64,000 nt of DNA from Lachnospiraceae bacterium (GCA_015057455.1 SVEH01000002.1:124001-188000), one strand, 5' to 3'; shown: positions 1 through 9,472, counted from the stretch's first letter. Numbers and translations: made by a program. The notes: generated by a model from the sequence alone, not told the origin.

Positions 1-1
1 T

Positions 2-445
2 TATGAAAATGGAGAAGATATAATACCAATAGCAAGTGAAATGTTTAATGCTAAATTGGAAGATTTATCTGACAAGAAGAAGTTAGATGAATTAGAGAGA
101 ATTTTGGGTGTGGGAAGTGCATATTATGAGGTTGAAGATTCAGAAGTAATAGACAATGAAGAAACATATGGAATAAAGTATTATACAAGAGACACAGGCA
201 TAATGCCACAAGAAGATGAGGAAATAAAACATGATATGAAGTTAGATAGTTATATGTTGTTAGCTTGCGTCGAGAAGTTAGATGTAGTTTATTGGGAGTA
301 TGAAAAAGACGGAGAGGTAAAACAATATATGGTAACTAAGGAAGATGCAGATGAAGCAATGCAAGGGGATATAAAAGAGTATGGAATATCTGCAGGTAAT
401 ATACAGAAGTTATATGATGGTTTGTATTTTGATGGTGTAGAATAA
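2..445 (+). CDS. Hypothetical protein, 5' end outside window
   Basis: The reading frame is open from the first bases of the window, so the Met at 41 is probably internal and the gene begins upstream. About 147 residues are visible. They are acidic and rich in Glu, Asp and Lys, with no membrane segment and no motif I recognise. The visible part is a charged helical stretch followed by an alternating region rich in Tyr and Val, and it ends in a Tyr/Asp/Gly-rich tail. The lost N-terminus may hold a signal peptide or domain that would identify it. The function is unknown. The next gene starts 115 bp downstream with its own strong ribosome binding site. Confidence 0.6.
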   Translation, partial: YENGEDIIPIASEMFNAKLEDLSDKKKLDELERILGVGSAYYEVEDSEVIDNEETYGIKYYTRDTGIMPQEDEEIKHDMKLDSYMLLACVEKLDVVYWEYEKDGEVKQYMVTKEDADEAMQGDIKEYGISAGNIQKLYDGLYFDGVE

Positions 446-560
446 AGAAATGCAAAATAATATATGTAAAAAAATGTAATTTTATATTGATTTTCAAATA
501 AATTTATATTAGAATCCATTTATAAGGATTAATTTAATTCAATATCTTAGGAGGTTTGTA

Positions 561-899
561 ATGGACATTATAGATAGCATAGCAAAGAAAGGCCAAGAAT
601 TGGCTGACAAGGCAAAAGATATATATGATATTAATAAAATAAATATACAGATTCATAATCAAGAGAAAGAAATGAATAGACAGTATGTACTTCTTGCTAA
701 GAAGTATTTAGAGAAGTATGAGCAAGAAATTGATCCTGATTTTATAGAGTATGTTGAGAAGATTCAAGAACATAAAGAGCTAATCGAGGAATATAGATTA
801 AAAATTGCAGTAGTTAAAGGTAATAAAGTTTGCAGCGGATGTGGAAAGTTAGTTCAAGATAATGCAGGATATTGTCAAGCTTGTGGTAAAAAATTGTAG
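561..899 (+). CDS. Coiled-coil protein with C-terminal zinc ribbon
   Basis: A 112-residue protein. Residues 1-90 are Lys/Glu-rich and predicted helical, probably coiled coil. The C-terminus has two CxxC knuckles (CSGC and CQAC, 12 residues apart), the typical zinc-ribbon found at the ends of many small Firmicute proteins. The start has a clear ribosome binding site (AGGAGG about 8 bases upstream). It lacks a signal peptide and is probably cytoplasmic. It stands alone and is followed by an intrinsic terminator. The role is unknown; zinc binding is inferred from the cysteine spacing. Confidence 0.75.
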   Translation: MDIIDSIAKKGQELADKAKDIYDINKINIQIHNQEKEMNRQYVLLAKKYLEKYEQEIDPDFIEYVEKIQEHKELIEEYRLKIAVVKGNKVCSGCGKLVQDNAGYCQACGKKL

Positions 900-913
900 A
901 TATGAGTGTACAT

Positions 914-946
914 AAGCAGTGCAACTTTATAGTGGCACTGCTTTTT
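914..946 (+). terminator. Intrinsic terminator of the zinc-ribbon gene
   Basis: An 8-bp perfect stem (AGCAGTGC at 915-922, GCACTGCT at 935-942) with a 12-base loop, followed by a T run. It lies 15 bp after the stop codon. Confidence 0.85.
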
Positions 947-972
947 AAAAAACTTTAGAAAGTGGGAAGAAT

Positions 973-1899
973 ATGAACGTTGCCTATTTAAAATATGCAG
1001 TAGAAATAGCTAACACAAAATCTATAAGTAAGGCAGCAGAGAACTTATATATGGGACAGCCAAATCTTTCTAGAGCGATTAAGAGTTTAGAAGAATCTCT
1101 TGGAATTGAGATTTTTAAAAGGTCTTCTAAAGGGATAAGAATCACTGAGGAAGGCGAAGAGTTTCTAAAATCAGCAAGAAAGATTATGAAACAAATTGAT
1201 GAATTAGAACAGAAATATAATGGTGATGCAACTCCTGTTCAAAAATTATCAGTTTGTGTGCCAAGAGCTAGTTATATGTCAGATGCTATTTCTGAATTTG
1301 CCAAGAAAATTAATAAAGAAGAACCAGCAGACATTTATTATAGAGAATCAAATTCCATGAGAGTTATTAATGAAGTTGTTATAGAAAACTCTAATCTTGG
1401 AATTATAAGATATAGAGATGTTTATGAACCAGAGTTTAGAAGGTTATTTCATGATAAAAAGTTAGAGCATAAGATTCTTAGTGAGTTTTCTTATAATTTA
1501 GTAATGTCAAAAGATGATCCATTAGCAACAAAGGAGAATATAAAAGAGGAAGATTTATCTGGTTATATAGAGATAACACACGCTGATCCATATGTACCTA
1601 ATATGCCGCTAATTGATCTTAAGAATGCAATGAGATTAAATAGTGTAGATAAACATATATATGTTTATGAAAGAGCTAGTCAGTATGATTTGCTTCAAAA
1701 TGTAAAGAATACATTTATGTGGATGTCGCCTGTGTCACAAGAGTATCTTGATAAATATAATATAATACAGAAAAAATGTGACTTTGGTAATAGTATATAT
1801 AGAGATGTACTTATATATAGAAATGGTCATAAGTTAACAAGATTTGAGAATATGTTTTTAGATGAAATAAACAGATTTATATGTAAGGGACAAAAGTAA
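973..1899 (+). CDS. LysR-family transcriptional regulator
   Basis: A 308-residue protein of normal LysR length. Residues 1-60 form the winged helix-turn-helix, with the family pattern SISKAAENLYMGQPNLSRAI followed by LEESLGIEIFKRSSKGIRIT. Residues 90-300 match a periplasmic-binding-protein-like effector domain, which is divergent and lysine-rich. Start at 973, with GGGAAG just upstream. It sits directly before adhE on the same strand, separated by about 340 bp, so control of adhE is possible, but LysR genes more often control divergent neighbours. The effector is not predictable from sequence. Confidence 0.9.
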   Translation: MNVAYLKYAVEIANTKSISKAAENLYMGQPNLSRAIKSLEESLGIEIFKRSSKGIRITEEGEEFLKSARKIMKQIDELEQKYNGDATPVQKLSVCVPRASYMSDAISEFAKKINKEEPADIYYRESNSMRVINEVVIENSNLGIIRYRDVYEPEFRRLFHDKKLEHKILSEFSYNLVMSKDDPLATKENIKEEDLSGYIEITHADPYVPNMPLIDLKNAMRLNSVDKHIYVYERASQYDLLQNVKNTFMWMSPVSQEYLDKYNIIQKKCDFGNSIYRDVLIYRNGHKLTRFENMFLDEINRFICKGQK

Positions 1900-2068
1900 A
1901 GTATAGGAGATGCTTTGTTAAAAAATGTATAAGAATAATTAGATATAACTGTAAAATAAAATCATATATATGCTTTTTAGTAATAATAAAAATAAGCATT
2001 ATGTCGATAATGATATAAGAGTTATATGGTTTTTACATTTTACTTATATATATAACAATGTTAAGATA

Positions 2069-2097
2069 TTGACAAAGTTACAAAATGCAATTTTAAA
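2069..2097 (+). promoter_or_regulatory. Probable adhE promoter
   Basis: A perfect -35 TTGACA at 2069-2074 and a weak -10 TTTAAA at 2092-2097 with a 17-bp spacer. This would give a leader of about 135 bases. An 11-bp palindrome TAACAATGTTA (2052-2062) lies just upstream and could be a regulator site. The rest of the 340-bp gap (1900-2239) is AT-rich with no gene. Confidence 0.45.
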
Positions 2098-2182
2098 ACA
2101 AAGAATATATTAGTAGTTTTAAAAACATGAAAGACAAAAAGTAGTTTGATATGTTATTAGTAGGAAGCTTTAAGTCTTATTA

Positions 2183-2199
2183 AAAGCGTAACACGCTTT
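2183..2199 (+). promoter_or_regulatory. Inverted repeat in adhE leader
   Basis: A perfect inverted repeat AAAGCGTaacACGCTTT, ending about 23 bases before the AAAGGAG ribosome binding site of adhE. There is no T run, so it is not a standard terminator. It could be an operator or a small hairpin in the mRNA leader. Confidence 0.5.
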
Positions 2200-2239
2200 G
2201 GAATGAAAAAGGATTTTAATGAAAAGGAGCATGTGTAAT

Positions 2240-4849
2240 ATGGGAAAGAAAATGAACTACGAAGTAGTAGATAGTGTAGAGATGTTAGAAAAGGCTCTTA
2301 ATAGAGTAAGAGAAGCACAAGCAATATTTGCTACTTATACACAGGAGCAAGTTGATAAGATTTTCTTAGCAGCAGCTAGCGCAGCTAATAAGCAAAGAAT
2401 CGCACTTGCAAAGATGGCAGTTGAAGAAACTGGTATGGGTATAGTTGAAGATAAAGTTATAAAGAACCATTATGCAGCAGAATATATTTATAATGCATAT
2501 AAAGACACAAAGACTTGTGGTGTAATTGAAGAGGATAAAGCATATGGGATTAAGAAGATTGCAGAACCTATAGGGGTTATAGCTGCAGTTATTCCTACAA
2601 CTAATCCAACATCAACAGCTATATTTAAAACACTTATAGCATTAAAGACTCGTAATGGTATTATTATTAGTCCTCACCCAAGAGCAAAGAATAGTACAAT
2701 TGCAGCAGCTAAAGTTGTATTAGAGGCAGCAGTTGAAGCAGGAGCACCAGCAGGAATTATAGATTGGATAGATGTGCCATCATTAGAGATGACAAATACA
2801 GTTATGAGAGAATCTGATATTATACTTGCTACAGGTGGACCAGGAATGGTTAAGGCTGCTTATTCATCAGGTAAGCCAGCACTTGGAGTTGGTGCAGGTA
2901 ATACACCAGCAATAATTGATGATTCAGCAGATTTATTATTAGCTGTTAACTCAATTATTCATTCAAAAACATTTGATAATGGTATGATTTGTGCTTCAGA
3001 GCAATCTGTTATCATTTTAAAAGATATTTATGAGAAGGCTAAGAAAGAATTCCAAGATAGAGGATGTTATATTCTTAAAAAAGATGAGATAGACAAAGTT
3101 AGAAAGACAATTATTATAAATGGTGCATTAAATGCGAAAATAGTTGGTCAAAAGGCACATACAATTGCAAAATTAGCAGGAGTTGACGTTCCAGAGGATA
3201 CTAAGATTCTTATTGGTGAAGTTGAAAGTGTTGAATTATCAGAGGAATTTGCACATGAAAAATTATCACCAGTACTTGCAATGTATAAAGCAAAAGATTT
3301 CAAAGATGCATTAAATAAAGCAGAAGTACTAGTGGCTGATGGTGGATATGGTCATACTTCATCAATTTATTTAAATGAAGTAACTGAAGATGATAAGATA
3401 AATGAATTTGCAGCAAGAATGAAGACTTGTCGTATTCTTGTAAATACTCCATCATCTCAAGGTGGTATAGGTGATTTATACAACTTCAAATTAGCACCAT
3501 CTCTTACACTTGGTTGTGGTTCATGGGGTGGAAACTCTGTGTCAGATAACGTAGGAGTAAAACATTTAATTAACATCAAGACTGTAGCCGAGAGGAGAGA
3601 AAATATGCTTTGGTTTAGAGCACCAGAAAAAATATACATTAAAAAAGGATGTCTTCCAGTTGCACTTAGTGAATTAAAGGATGTAATGGGCAAGAAAAAG
3701 GCATTTGTAGTAACAGATAATTTCCTATATAAGAATGGATATACAAAACCAATTACAGATAAATTAGACGAAATGGGAATAACTCATACAACATTCTATA
3801 ATGTTGAGCCAGACCCAACACTTGCTTGCGCTAAAGAAGGTGCAGCACTTATGAAATCATTTGAACCAGATGTAATTATTGCACTTGGCGGTGGTTCTGC
3901 AATGGATGCTGCTAAGATTATGTGGGTATTATATGAGCATCCAGAGGCTGATTTTATGGATATGGCAATGAGATTTGTTGATATTCGTAAGAGAGTATAT
4001 ACTTTTCCTAAGATGGGTGAGAAAGCTTACTTTATAGCAGTTCCAACATCAGCAGGTACAGGTTCAGAGGTTACACCATTTGCTGTTATCACTGATGAAA
4101 AAACAGGCGTTAAGTATCCATTAGCAGATTATGAATTATTACCAAATATGGCAATAGTAGATACAGATATGCATATGTCAGCTCCTAAGGGACTTACAGC
4201 AGCTTCAGGTATAGATGCAGTAACTCACGCATTAGAAGCATATGCAGCTATGTTAGCAACTGATTATACAGATGGTTTAGCTCTAAAAGCATTAAAGACA
4301 ATTTTTGAATATTTGCCAAGAGCTTACGACAATGGCTTAACAGATGTTGAGGCAAGAGAGAAAATGGCTAATGCAGCAACTATGGCTGGTATGGCATTTG
4401 CCAATGCATTTTTAGGTATTTGTCACTCAATGGCTCACAAATTAGGTGCATTCCATCATTTACCACATGGTGTTGCTAATGCTCTTATGATAGAAGAGGT
4501 TATTAGATTTAATGCAGATGAAAAGCCAGTTAAGATGGGAACTTTCTCACAATATGACCATCCACATACATTAGCTCGTTATGCTGAAGTTGCAGATTAT
4601 CTTGGACTTGGTGGAAAAACTAACGAAGAGAAATTAGAGAACTTAATTAAGGCTATTAACGATTTAAAAGAGAAGGTTGGAATTAAGAAAACTATTAAAG
4701 ATTATGATATAGATGAGAAAGATTTCTTAGATAGATTAGATGATATGGTAGAGCAAGCATTTGATGATCAATGTACAGGTGCTAACCCTCGTTACCCATT
4801 AATGAGTGAACTTAAGCAAATGTATTTAAATGCTTACTATGGTAAATAG
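2240..4849 (+). CDS. adhE: Bifunctional acetaldehyde-CoA/alcohol dehydrogenase AdhE
   Basis: It reduces acetyl-CoA to acetaldehyde and then to ethanol, using two NADH, at the end of mixed-acid fermentation. The 869 residues are the usual AdhE length. Residues 1-440 are the aldehyde dehydrogenase half, with catalytic Cys251 in NGMICASEQS. Residues 450-869 are the iron-dependent alcohol dehydrogenase half, with the GGGSAMDAAK NAD motif and the metal-binding stretch around HSMAHKLGAFHHLPHG. The best start is ATG 2240, because AAAGGAG at 2223-2229 is correctly spaced for it; an upstream in-frame ATG at 2219 overlaps that site. AdhE usually forms spirosome filaments. The gene looks intact and is probably monocistronic. 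Confidence 0.97.
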   Translation: MGKKMNYEVVDSVEMLEKALNRVREAQAIFATYTQEQVDKIFLAAASAANKQRIALAKMAVEETGMGIVEDKVIKNHYAAEYIYNAYKDTKTCGVIEEDKAYGIKKIAEPIGVIAAVIPTTNPTSTAIFKTLIALKTRNGIIISPHPRAKNSTIAAAKVVLEAAVEAGAPAGIIDWIDVPSLEMTNTVMRESDIILATGGPGMVKAAYSSGKPALGVGAGNTPAIIDDSADLLLAVNSIIHSKTFDNGMICASEQSVIILKDIYEKAKKEFQDRGCYILKKDEIDKVRKTIIINGALNAKIVGQKAHTIAKLAGVDVPEDTKILIGEVESVELSEEFAHEKLSPVLAMYKAKDFKDALNKAEVLVADGGYGHTSSIYLNEVTEDDKINEFAARMKTCRILVNTPSSQGGIGDLYNFKLAPSLTLGCGSWGGNSVSDNVGVKHLINIKTVAERRENMLWFRAPEKIYIKKGCLPVALSELKDVMGKKKAFVVTDNFLYKNGYTKPITDKLDEMGITHTTFYNVEPDPTLACAKEGAALMKSFEPDVIIALGGGSAMDAAKIMWVLYEHPEADFMDMAMRFVDIRKRVYTFPKMGEKAYFIAVPTSAGTGSEVTPFAVITDEKTGVKYPLADYELLPNMAIVDTDMHMSAPKGLTAASGIDAVTHALEAYAAMLATDYTDGLALKALKTIFEYLPRAYDNGLTDVEAREKMANAATMAGMAFANAFLGICHSMAHKLGAFHHLPHGVANALMIEEVIRFNADEKPVKMGTFSQYDHPHTLARYAEVADYLGLGGKTNEEKLENLIKAINDLKEKVGIKKTIKDYDIDEKDFLDRLDDMVEQAFDDQCTGANPRYPLMSELKQMYLNAYYGK

Positions 4850-5022
4850 AATAAATGTAATAAGATATATTTATTTTGCAATATGTAATATGGAGTTTAG
4901 TTTATAAAAAATAATTTTCTTTGAATGAAGGTTATGAAAATAGTTTAAGTAAATTTATTTAAATTAGTAAATAATTATGGGAAAAATATTCGATAGATAT
5001 AATAAGGTTAGGAGGAATACTG

Positions 5023-5772
5023 ATGAATTTAGATACTGTTTTATCTCAAAGAGAGAAAAAGACATTGTATAGAGATGGAGATAAGGTAATTAAGTTACAC
5101 AACCCTGATTATTCTAAGGCTGATGTTTTAAATGAGGCATTAAACCAAGCAAGAATGGAAGGTACAGAATTAAATGTACCAAAGATATACCAAGTTACTA
5201 TGATAGATGATCAATGGTGTATGGTTCTTGAATATATTGAAGGTAAGACTTTAGCTGAACTTATGGAAGAAAATCCAGATAAGATAGATGAATATTTAGA
5301 TATGTTTATCAAACTACAAGTTAAAATTCATGCAACTAAAGCGCCATTATTAAATAAGCTTTCAGATAAGATGCAACGTAAGATTTTTGAGGCAGATTTA
5401 GATTCAAATACTCGTTATGAGTTACTTACAAGACTTGCTTCTGCTAATAAGTGTAGTCAAGTATGTCATGGAGATTTTAATCCAAGTAATGTAATCCTTA
5501 CTCCAGATGGAGAGTTATTTGTAATTGATTGGTCACATGTTACTCAAGGTAATGCATCTGCAGATGTTGCAAGAACTTATTTGTTGTTCTGTCTTGCAGG
5601 CAAGGAAGATTTAGCCAAGAAATATTTAACTAAGTTCTGTAAAGAAGTTAATATTCCTGAGCAAAATGTTCAAAAATGGTTACCAATTGTTGCAGCATCT
5701 CAATCTGTAAAACACAAACCAGAGGAAAGAGATTTCTTACTATCATGGGTTGATGTTGTTGATTATGAATAG
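5023..5772 (+). CDS. Aminoglycoside phosphotransferase-fold kinase
   Basis: A 249-residue protein of the APH/choline kinase fold. The Brenner motif is CHGDFNPSNV (catalytic Asp151), and the metal-binding motif is VIDWSH (Asp169). The N-lobe has the Lys of VIKLHNP, and EYIEGKTLAEL forms the hinge. These motifs show a small-molecule kinase. The substrate cannot be read from sequence, and resistance activity should not be assumed, since many such genes in Clostridia are housekeeping. Start has TAGGAGG eight bases upstream. It is followed by a GC-rich terminator and is a single-gene unit. Confidence 0.85.
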   Translation: MNLDTVLSQREKKTLYRDGDKVIKLHNPDYSKADVLNEALNQARMEGTELNVPKIYQVTMIDDQWCMVLEYIEGKTLAELMEENPDKIDEYLDMFIKLQVKIHATKAPLLNKLSDKMQRKIFEADLDSNTRYELLTRLASANKCSQVCHGDFNPSNVILTPDGELFVIDWSHVTQGNASADVARTYLLFCLAGKEDLAKKYLTKFCKEVNIPEQNVQKWLPIVAASQSVKHKPEERDFLLSWVDVVDYE

Positions 5773-5806
5773 GGTTTAGGACTTTTTGTTCTAGTGAGGT
5801 TACTAT

Positions 5807-5841
5807 AAGGCGCCGCTTTCAGCGACGCCTTTAGCTTTTTT
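5807..5841 (+). terminator. Intrinsic terminator after the APH-fold kinase
   Basis: The stem AAGGCGcCGC pairs with GCGaCGCCTT around a five-base loop with one mismatch. It is followed by TTAGCTTTTTT. It is GC-rich against an AT-rich background. Confidence 0.8.
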
Positions 5842-5920
5842 AGGCTCCTCAATATCCTTTGTTAACTATGCTAGTGCCAAAATTTAGTCTAATATTATAT
5901 ATTTTTCTCACCACTTGCGT

Positions 5921-5941
5921 TCCGTTGCAAAGCGTAACGGA
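5921..5941. repeat. Short GC-rich inverted repeat
   Basis: TCCGTT (5921-5926) and AACGGA (5936-5941) surround GCAAAGCGT. It lies in the 317-bp gap between the kinase and the next gene, about 100 bp after the terminator. It is followed by CACTAGGCTTTTT, so it might be a second weak terminator. The rest of the gap shows no gene. Confidence 0.4.
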
Positions 5942-6089
5942 CACTAGGCTTTTTCCTGCTTGAAATTCACTATTTATTCATAAAGTGATGATATAATATA
6001 GAACATATGACGATAGTTTATGGTGTGAAAAACATGAACTGTTGAAGCTATAGGTAGTATAAAGATTTAGGTTGTAAAGGAGAATGTTT

Positions 6090-6977
6090 ATGATGAACGA
6101 AGAAAAAAATATTCAAAATGAAGCTACTGATACTAAGAAATGCAAAAAAATAAGTAATAAGATGAAAGTATTGGTAGGGTTATGTATAGTATTTATTATT
6201 GCTGTTTTAGCTATTATAATAACTTATGTAGCTGTGGGACTTAGTAAACCAACAGGTAAAGAGGTAGGGGCTATACAAAAAGTTGAAGATATGGTGAAAT
6301 CTGATACACAGAAGCTTGTAGAACTTGGCAATTGGGTTAGATTTGCAGAGGAAAGAGATATGTATGTTGATTTTGGATTTAACTCTTTAACAAAGGAATT
6401 TTATTATTGTGAAGACAGTGAACCATATAGAGGATATGATGTATATGAAAAATATAAGTTTGTATCAAGTAATAAGATAAAAGTATATAATGATGATGAT
6501 AATCAAAAACAATATTTTAAGGTGATTTCAGTAGATGAGAATACATTAGTAATTGAGATTGAAGGTAAAAAAGAAACATTTACTAATGAGGTTACTGAGT
6601 ATGATACAACTAAATGCTTTGATTATGTAGACTGCAAAGAATGTAAAGAATTTAGAAATGAGCCTGATAAATTTACACAAGTAAGAAAAGCTGGCAGTGA
6701 TACAGTTACTTTAGCAGAAAGCGGTGAAAAAACTAAAGTGACAGATTATAAATTGGCTCAAAATGCTAAGATATATGATATGTATGTATCAGAATCATAT
6801 GATGATAATGATGAGATTATTCATAAATGTGACATTAAAGAAGTGAAAATTGAAGATATAAACAAACTTATAGATGTGGTGTATCCAAGTGGGTTAGTAT
6901 GGCTTAACGATACAGGTGAAATTGAGAAATTTGTTATATTTAGAGTTAAAGAAGATTACAAAGTGCCTGAAATGTAA
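6090..6977 (+). CDS. Membrane-anchored extracellular protein, unknown
   Basis: A 295-residue protein. After about 28 charged residues there is one strong transmembrane segment (residues 30-55, VLVGLCIVFIIAVLAIIITY), with a Lys-rich cytoplasmic side. The rest should be outside the cell. The outer domain is polar, with many Tyr, Asp and Lys, and contains CFDYVDCKEC. I do not recognise a family. ATG 6090 is preferred, because AAAGGAG ends at 6082 and gives proper spacing; an in-frame ATG at 6084 is too close. It is single and is followed by a terminator. Confidence 0.75.
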   Translation: MMNEEKNIQNEATDTKKCKKISNKMKVLVGLCIVFIIAVLAIIITYVAVGLSKPTGKEVGAIQKVEDMVKSDTQKLVELGNWVRFAEERDMYVDFGFNSLTKEFYYCEDSEPYRGYDVYEKYKFVSSNKIKVYNDDDNQKQYFKVISVDENTLVIEIEGKKETFTNEVTEYDTTKCFDYVDCKECKEFRNEPDKFTQVRKAGSDTVTLAESGEKTKVTDYKLAQNAKIYDMYVSESYDDNDEIIHKCDIKEVKIEDINKLIDVVYPSGLVWLNDTGEIEKFVIFRVKEDYKVPEM

Positions 6978-7030
6978 AGATTTATAGAAGGAATATACTA
7001 AAATATAGAAGTAATATAATGATAAGAGAA

Positions 7031-7057
7031 AAGGAGTCTTTTATAGACTTCTTTTTT
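7031..7057 (+). terminator. Intrinsic terminator
   Basis: A short hairpin (AGTCT/AGACT core with flanking pairs) followed by CTTTTTTG, about 55 bp after the stop of the membrane-anchored protein. Confidence 0.7.
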
Positions 7058-7136
7058 GTTAAGAAAAATATCTAAAATAAGTCTTAAATATATGTTAATT
7101 ATTAGACAATTTCTTCATTTTTTTTAATAAAAGTGC

Positions 7137-7170
7137 TATAATTGTATATGTTAATATGTTTTATTAACAT
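7137..7170 (+). promoter_or_regulatory. -10 element and operator-like inverted repeat
   Basis: TATAAT at 7137-7142 is followed by the inverted repeat ATGTTAAT (7148-7155) and ATTAACAT (7163-7170). The repeat would span the start of transcription, a common repressor position. The -35 is poor. It precedes the metallophosphoesterase gene. Confidence 0.45.
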
Positions 7171-7220
7171 GTATTAGGGGTATATTTGGAAGAATACAGT
7201 TTATGGAGGGAAAATTAAAT

Positions 7221-9299
7221 ATGAAAAGGGGTAAGAGAACATTAAGTGGCTTGCTATGTATGGGAATAATATTGGGGAGTATTTTTTCGTACAAAGTGGT
7301 AAGTAATGCCAATGAATTTGAAGGAGATGGGGAACCTTTAAATTTAGAAACAAGTTTACCAAATGATGATAACATATCACAGGAGACAATTACGTTAGGT
7401 AAGGATAATGAAATTAAGATTTCTATTATGAATGACTTTCATTATTTTTCACATGATTTATATAGCGATTGTGAAGATTTTACTTATGATGCAAAAGCGG
7501 AGAAAAAGCTTTTGTTAGAAAGTGATGCCGTTTTACAGCAAGCTATGAAAGAAGTTATTGCTGAAAAACCAGATGTAATTTTAGTCGGTGGAGATATGTC
7601 TAAAGATAGTGAAAAGATAAATCATGAAAAAGTAGCTGAGAGATTAGCGGAAGCTCAAGCAACATTAAAAAGTTTAGGTGTTGATACTAAAATTTGTGTT
7701 ACTAATGGTAATCATGATATAAATTGTAATGCAAGAGATTATTCTAGTGGAGAAACAGTTTGTATTCCAGGTACGACGGTTAGTGAATTTAAAGAGATTT
7801 ACAAGGATTTTGGATACGGAGATGGAAGTGAGTATTTTACAACTGAAGAGAATGTAGGTGGTTGTTTATCATACGCTACAGATATAGGTAAAGGATATAC
7901 ATTAATAGTTGTAGATACAAATAAATATACACCAGATCAAACGTCAACAGGATTGGCAAAAGCAGAAGTCGGTGGAGTTATCTCTGATAACTTATTAAAA
8001 TGGATTGAAGAACAAGCAGCTAAAGCATACCAAATGGGCAAAATTCCAGTTGTTTTACAACATCACGCAGTAACACCACATTTTACAGGACAAGAATATA
8101 TTGGTGGCAATTTTATAGTTAAAAATCATGAAAAAATAGGACAGGCATATGCAGATGCAGGAATTAAGGTTGTATTTACAGGACATTCACATGCAAGTGA
8201 TATTGCAACAGCTAAGACTAATGATGGTTCAATAGTATATGATATAATGACTAGTTCTTTAACTGGTTATCCTGTGACTACAAGAAATGTAAATTTAGCC
8301 AATGAAGAGGGTAAATTATATGTAGATACTAGAGTGAATTTTTTAGAATCTATTGATTATATAGATGAAGCTACTGGAAAAAAAATAGAAAATATTCAAG
8401 AGTATGTATTTGATGATCATATGGGAGTTGAGGCAACAAAAGTATTAATGTCAGATAAAACTTTGGAATTAGGTTTAAATAAAGTAAAGCAAAAAGGTGG
8501 TACAAAAGCTACTTTAGCAGAGGTATTAAAAGTAAATGAAGAGGATTTAAATGATAAAATAGTCGATATGATTACAACTAAATTGCCTCAAAATGAAGAA
8601 AATGCCATTGCGATATCATTTATGAAGTGTAATTTTGGATTGTTTTATGATACAACAGATAATTGTGTATATTTGAAACAAAAATTAAAAAATCCAAAGT
8701 TTAGTAAAATGGCTGTTGAATTGAAAATTTCAATTGAAGAAGTAAAGAACTTATTAGAAAAGACATATTCAGATTTAGATGAGAATGTTATTAATAACAA
8801 AGATGGCGTGAATAAAGTATTTGAAGAGATAGTTGATAATATGTTTAACTACAAAATAGATGGAACAAATACAGCATATGATTATTATAAAAATGGATAT
8901 AATTATTATAAAGTAGGTGAGCCGGTACCAAACGATTTTATTGAATCATCTACAGGAAAATTAAAAAAGACAAATAAATATGCAAAAAAATTCATTAATA
9001 CATTTTTTTTAAAATCAATAAGAAAAGATATGAAGAATCTATTGAAGAATAATGAGCTTGAATTGGAGAAGGTAATTATTGCTAATAATGATAATTTCAC
9101 AACTAAGAGTATAGTGAAAATTATAACATCTTCATTTGAAAATTTAGGTGAAGTATGGAGCAAGGTGGCAAGAATATCTTTTGTACCAGATAAAGTAATA
9201 GAATTAACAAATAAAGCAGGTATCTTCTTTATAGAAGGGTTGGCAGTAGATACAGATGTTCCAGAAGATAATGATTTTTCTGCTATAATGGATTTATAA
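7221..9299 (+). CDS. Secreted calcineurin-like metallophosphoesterase
   Basis: A 692-residue exported protein. Residues 1-32 are a signal peptide (basic start, hydrophobic core, VSNANEF end). Residues 60-370 hold the calcineurin-like motifs in order: MNDFHYFSH (replacing the usual DxH), GGDMSKDS, TNGNHDINC, LQHHAVTPH and FTGHSHASD. These are the two-metal site ligands. Residues 400-692 are a long Lys-rich helical tail I cannot assign. ATG 7221 is chosen, since GGAGGG at 7205-7210 lies 10 bases upstream; the ATG at 7203 overlaps it. The substrate is unknown and could be a phospholipid, nucleotide or cell-surface phosphate. Confidence 0.88.
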   Translation: MKRGKRTLSGLLCMGIILGSIFSYKVVSNANEFEGDGEPLNLETSLPNDDNISQETITLGKDNEIKISIMNDFHYFSHDLYSDCEDFTYDAKAEKKLLLESDAVLQQAMKEVIAEKPDVILVGGDMSKDSEKINHEKVAERLAEAQATLKSLGVDTKICVTNGNHDINCNARDYSSGETVCIPGTTVSEFKEIYKDFGYGDGSEYFTTEENVGGCLSYATDIGKGYTLIVVDTNKYTPDQTSTGLAKAEVGGVISDNLLKWIEEQAAKAYQMGKIPVVLQHHAVTPHFTGQEYIGGNFIVKNHEKIGQAYADAGIKVVFTGHSHASDIATAKTNDGSIVYDIMTSSLTGYPVTTRNVNLANEEGKLYVDTRVNFLESIDYIDEATGKKIENIQEYVFDDHMGVEATKVLMSDKTLELGLNKVKQKGGTKATLAEVLKVNEEDLNDKIVDMITTKLPQNEENAIAISFMKCNFGLFYDTTDNCVYLKQKLKNPKFSKMAVELKISIEEVKNLLEKTYSDLDENVINNKDGVNKVFEEIVDNMFNYKIDGTNTAYDYYKNGYNYYKVGEPVPNDFIESSTGKLKKTNKYAKKFINTFFLKSIRKDMKNLLKNNELELEKVIIANNDNFTTKSIVKIITSSFENLGEVWSKVARISFVPDKVIELTNKAGIFFIEGLAVDTDVPEDNDFSAIMDL

Positions 9300-9337
9300 G
9301 GATTTAATTAAATAAACTATAATTTGTTGAGCTCTTG

Positions 9338-9362
9338 GGCCCCAGTCATTCCGACAGGGGCC
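9338..9362. repeat. GC-rich hairpin, copy 1 of a dispersed repeat
   Basis: GGCCCC (9338-9343) pairs with GGGGCC (9357-9362). The right half TCATTCCGACAGGGGCC is identical over 17 bases to the hairpin at 45254-45282. A T run is weak, so it may be a terminator or a REP-like element. Confidence 0.6.
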
Positions 9363-9472
9363 TGTTTAAAGTTTATAGGTTTCTTTTGCATTATATGGAA
9401 ATTTATGGTATTATTAATAGTGATGTTTAAACGTGTGTGAACATGGCTGAAGATTGGTTAGGAGGATATACA

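Noticed and set aside
1900..2239. Rex operator before adhE
   Set aside because: TTGTTAA at about 1915 is only a half site, with no matching TTAACAA at the right distance.
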